From CAWEEP01 sp963808125 (GTDB taxonomy: Bacteria; Chloroflexota; Dormibacteria; Aeolococcales; Aeolococcaceae), in NCBI GenBank assembly GCA_963808125.1, contig CAWEEP010000011.1, positions 1 to 64,000 of the forward strand: a stretch of DNA of 64,000 bases. Reading direction: 5' to 3'. This document shows positions 63,375 through 64,000 of this stretch, one piece after another. The translations under genes were made by a program, and so were the position numbers. Each line of letters starts with the position of its first letter. Position 1 is the stretch's first letter. Below the pieces are notes generated by a model that was given only the letters and a program-made list of their open reading frames with translations, ran no database searches and was not told where the DNA came from.

Positions 63375-64000
63375 GTGGCCCTGAATCCCTCGACAAGCGC
63401 GCTTCCCCCGGCCAAGAGCGTCCACTGGAACCCCAGCCCCGAGGAGCTTCACGAGCTGGCGGCCAGGATGCCCAATGCGAGAACCACGGTCTTCGGCAAT
63501 CTCAACGTCCAGACCCAGGTCACCAATCGCAGCGCCGGCAGCACCTTCATCGTCACCGACCACCCCGAGCGCCACACCCAGAAGACGGTCACCGGCGAGG
63601 AGGGGGCGCGCATTGCGCGGCTCCAGGACGACCACATCCGCGACCTGGAGATGCTCGTCATCGACGGCTACATCGGCAACGATCCCGCCGACCGCGTCTC
63701 CGTCCGCCTCTACATCGACGCCGCCAACGCCAACATCGCCGGCATGCAGCGCTGGCTGTACTTCGACGCCGAGGACGCGGGCCCGGGGTTCGCACCGCGG
63801 CTCACCGTCATCTACACCCCCAACCTTGCCGCCCCGGGTTACCCCGACGACCGCATCATCGCGGTGGACCTGGAGGCGGGCGTCACCCGCGTCCTCAACT
63901 CCGACTACTTCGGGGAGTCCAAGAAGGGCGGCCTGCGCATGTGGAACGCCCTCGTCTACGAGAAGGGCGGCCTCGGCCTCCACGCCGGATGCAAGGTGAT
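63375..64000 (+). CDS. pckA: Phosphoenolpyruvate carboxykinase (ATP-type family), N-terminal part
   Basis: The gene runs off the window after about 208 codons. From the GTG at 63375 (GGGAG eight bases upstream) it reads VALNPSTSALPPAKSVHWNP, then MPNARTTVFGNLNVQTQVTN, STFIVTD, DGYIGNDPADRVSVRLYID, FAPRLTVIYTPNLAAPGYPDD and NSDYFGESKKGGLRMWNALV followed by HAGCKVI. These align with the N-terminal half of ATP-dependent PEPCK, which makes PEP from oxaloacetate in gluconeogenesis. The ATP-binding and catalytic motifs lie beyond the window. The 298-base gap before it contains only a weak -10-like TACACT (63272-63277). Confidence 0.82.
   Translation, partial: MALNPSTSALPPAKSVHWNPSPEELHELAARMPNARTTVFGNLNVQTQVTNRSAGSTFIVTDHPERHTQKTVTGEEGARIARLQDDHIRDLEMLVIDGYIGNDPADRVSVRLYIDAANANIAGMQRWLYFDAEDAGPGFAPRLTVIYTPNLAAPGYPDDRIIAVDLEAGVTRVLNSDYFGESKKGGLRMWNALVYEKGGLGLHAGCKV

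Overview
The window looks like part of a high-GC (roughly 70% by eye) chromosome from a free-living, probably soil-dwelling bacterium. GTG, TTG and probably CTG starts are common, several start codons lie about 6 bases behind a -10 box, and stop/start overlaps of the form NTGA are the rule. It carries a DUF2342-type metallopeptidase, a SAM hydroxide adenosyltransferase, a CIRCE-controlled groEL and a non-standard arginyl-tRNA synthetase. Together these suggest an actinobacterium-like or Candidatus Dormibacterota/Chloroflexota-like lineage; I cannot settle the phylum from sequence alone. No phage, IS element, CRISPR array or rRNA was seen.

Layout. 1-8 kb: galU, argS, two tandem GT87-like membrane glycosyltransferases, tRNA-Glu(CTC), two small genes and a secreted GH5 glycosidase. 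8.1-9.5 kb: a soluble HisKA_3 kinase and NarL-type regulator. 9.6-46.6 kb: a very large exopolysaccharide/cell-surface glycan region in alternating operons. It holds a Wzz-like protein, a BY-kinase-like ATPase, a Wzy/O-antigen-ligase-like protein, acyl- and GNAT/FemAB-type transferases, a UDP-glucuronate-decarboxylase-like epimerase, a Wzx-like flippase, many GT2/GT4/GT9 enzymes, two methyltransferases, a ~2,140-residue PKD-repeat secreted protein, a 660-residue protein I do not recognise, an SGNH hydrolase, an undecaprenyl-phosphate sugar-1-phosphate transferase, an acyltransferase-3, a GT2-GT26 fusion and a second GH5 enzyme. 46.8-50 kb: an ECF sigma factor and a membrane zinc-finger anti-sigma with a giant disordered linker. 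50-64 kb: mostly housekeeping genes (nnrE, SAM hydrolase, groEL, DUF2342 peptidase, mtfA-like, glycerate kinase, ilvE, a MarR-ABC exporter operon, a GGDEF-EAL protein and the start of PEP carboxykinase).

How it fits together. The sugar-phosphate transferase would start a lipid-linked repeat unit, the GTs extend it, GNAT/FemAB/acyltransferase/methyltransferase genes decorate it, Wzx/Wzy/Wzz-like proteins export and polymerise it, and the paralogous GH5 enzymes at the two ends could trim it. The GGDEF-EAL protein could link c-di-GMP to this output, but that is inference.

Quality caveat. At least fourteen genes, including essential argS and near-essential galU, are split by 1-base frameshifts. 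Where they can be examined, two are an extra G in a G run. I read most as uncorrected sequencing errors and give each gene as one entry with the breakpoints noted.
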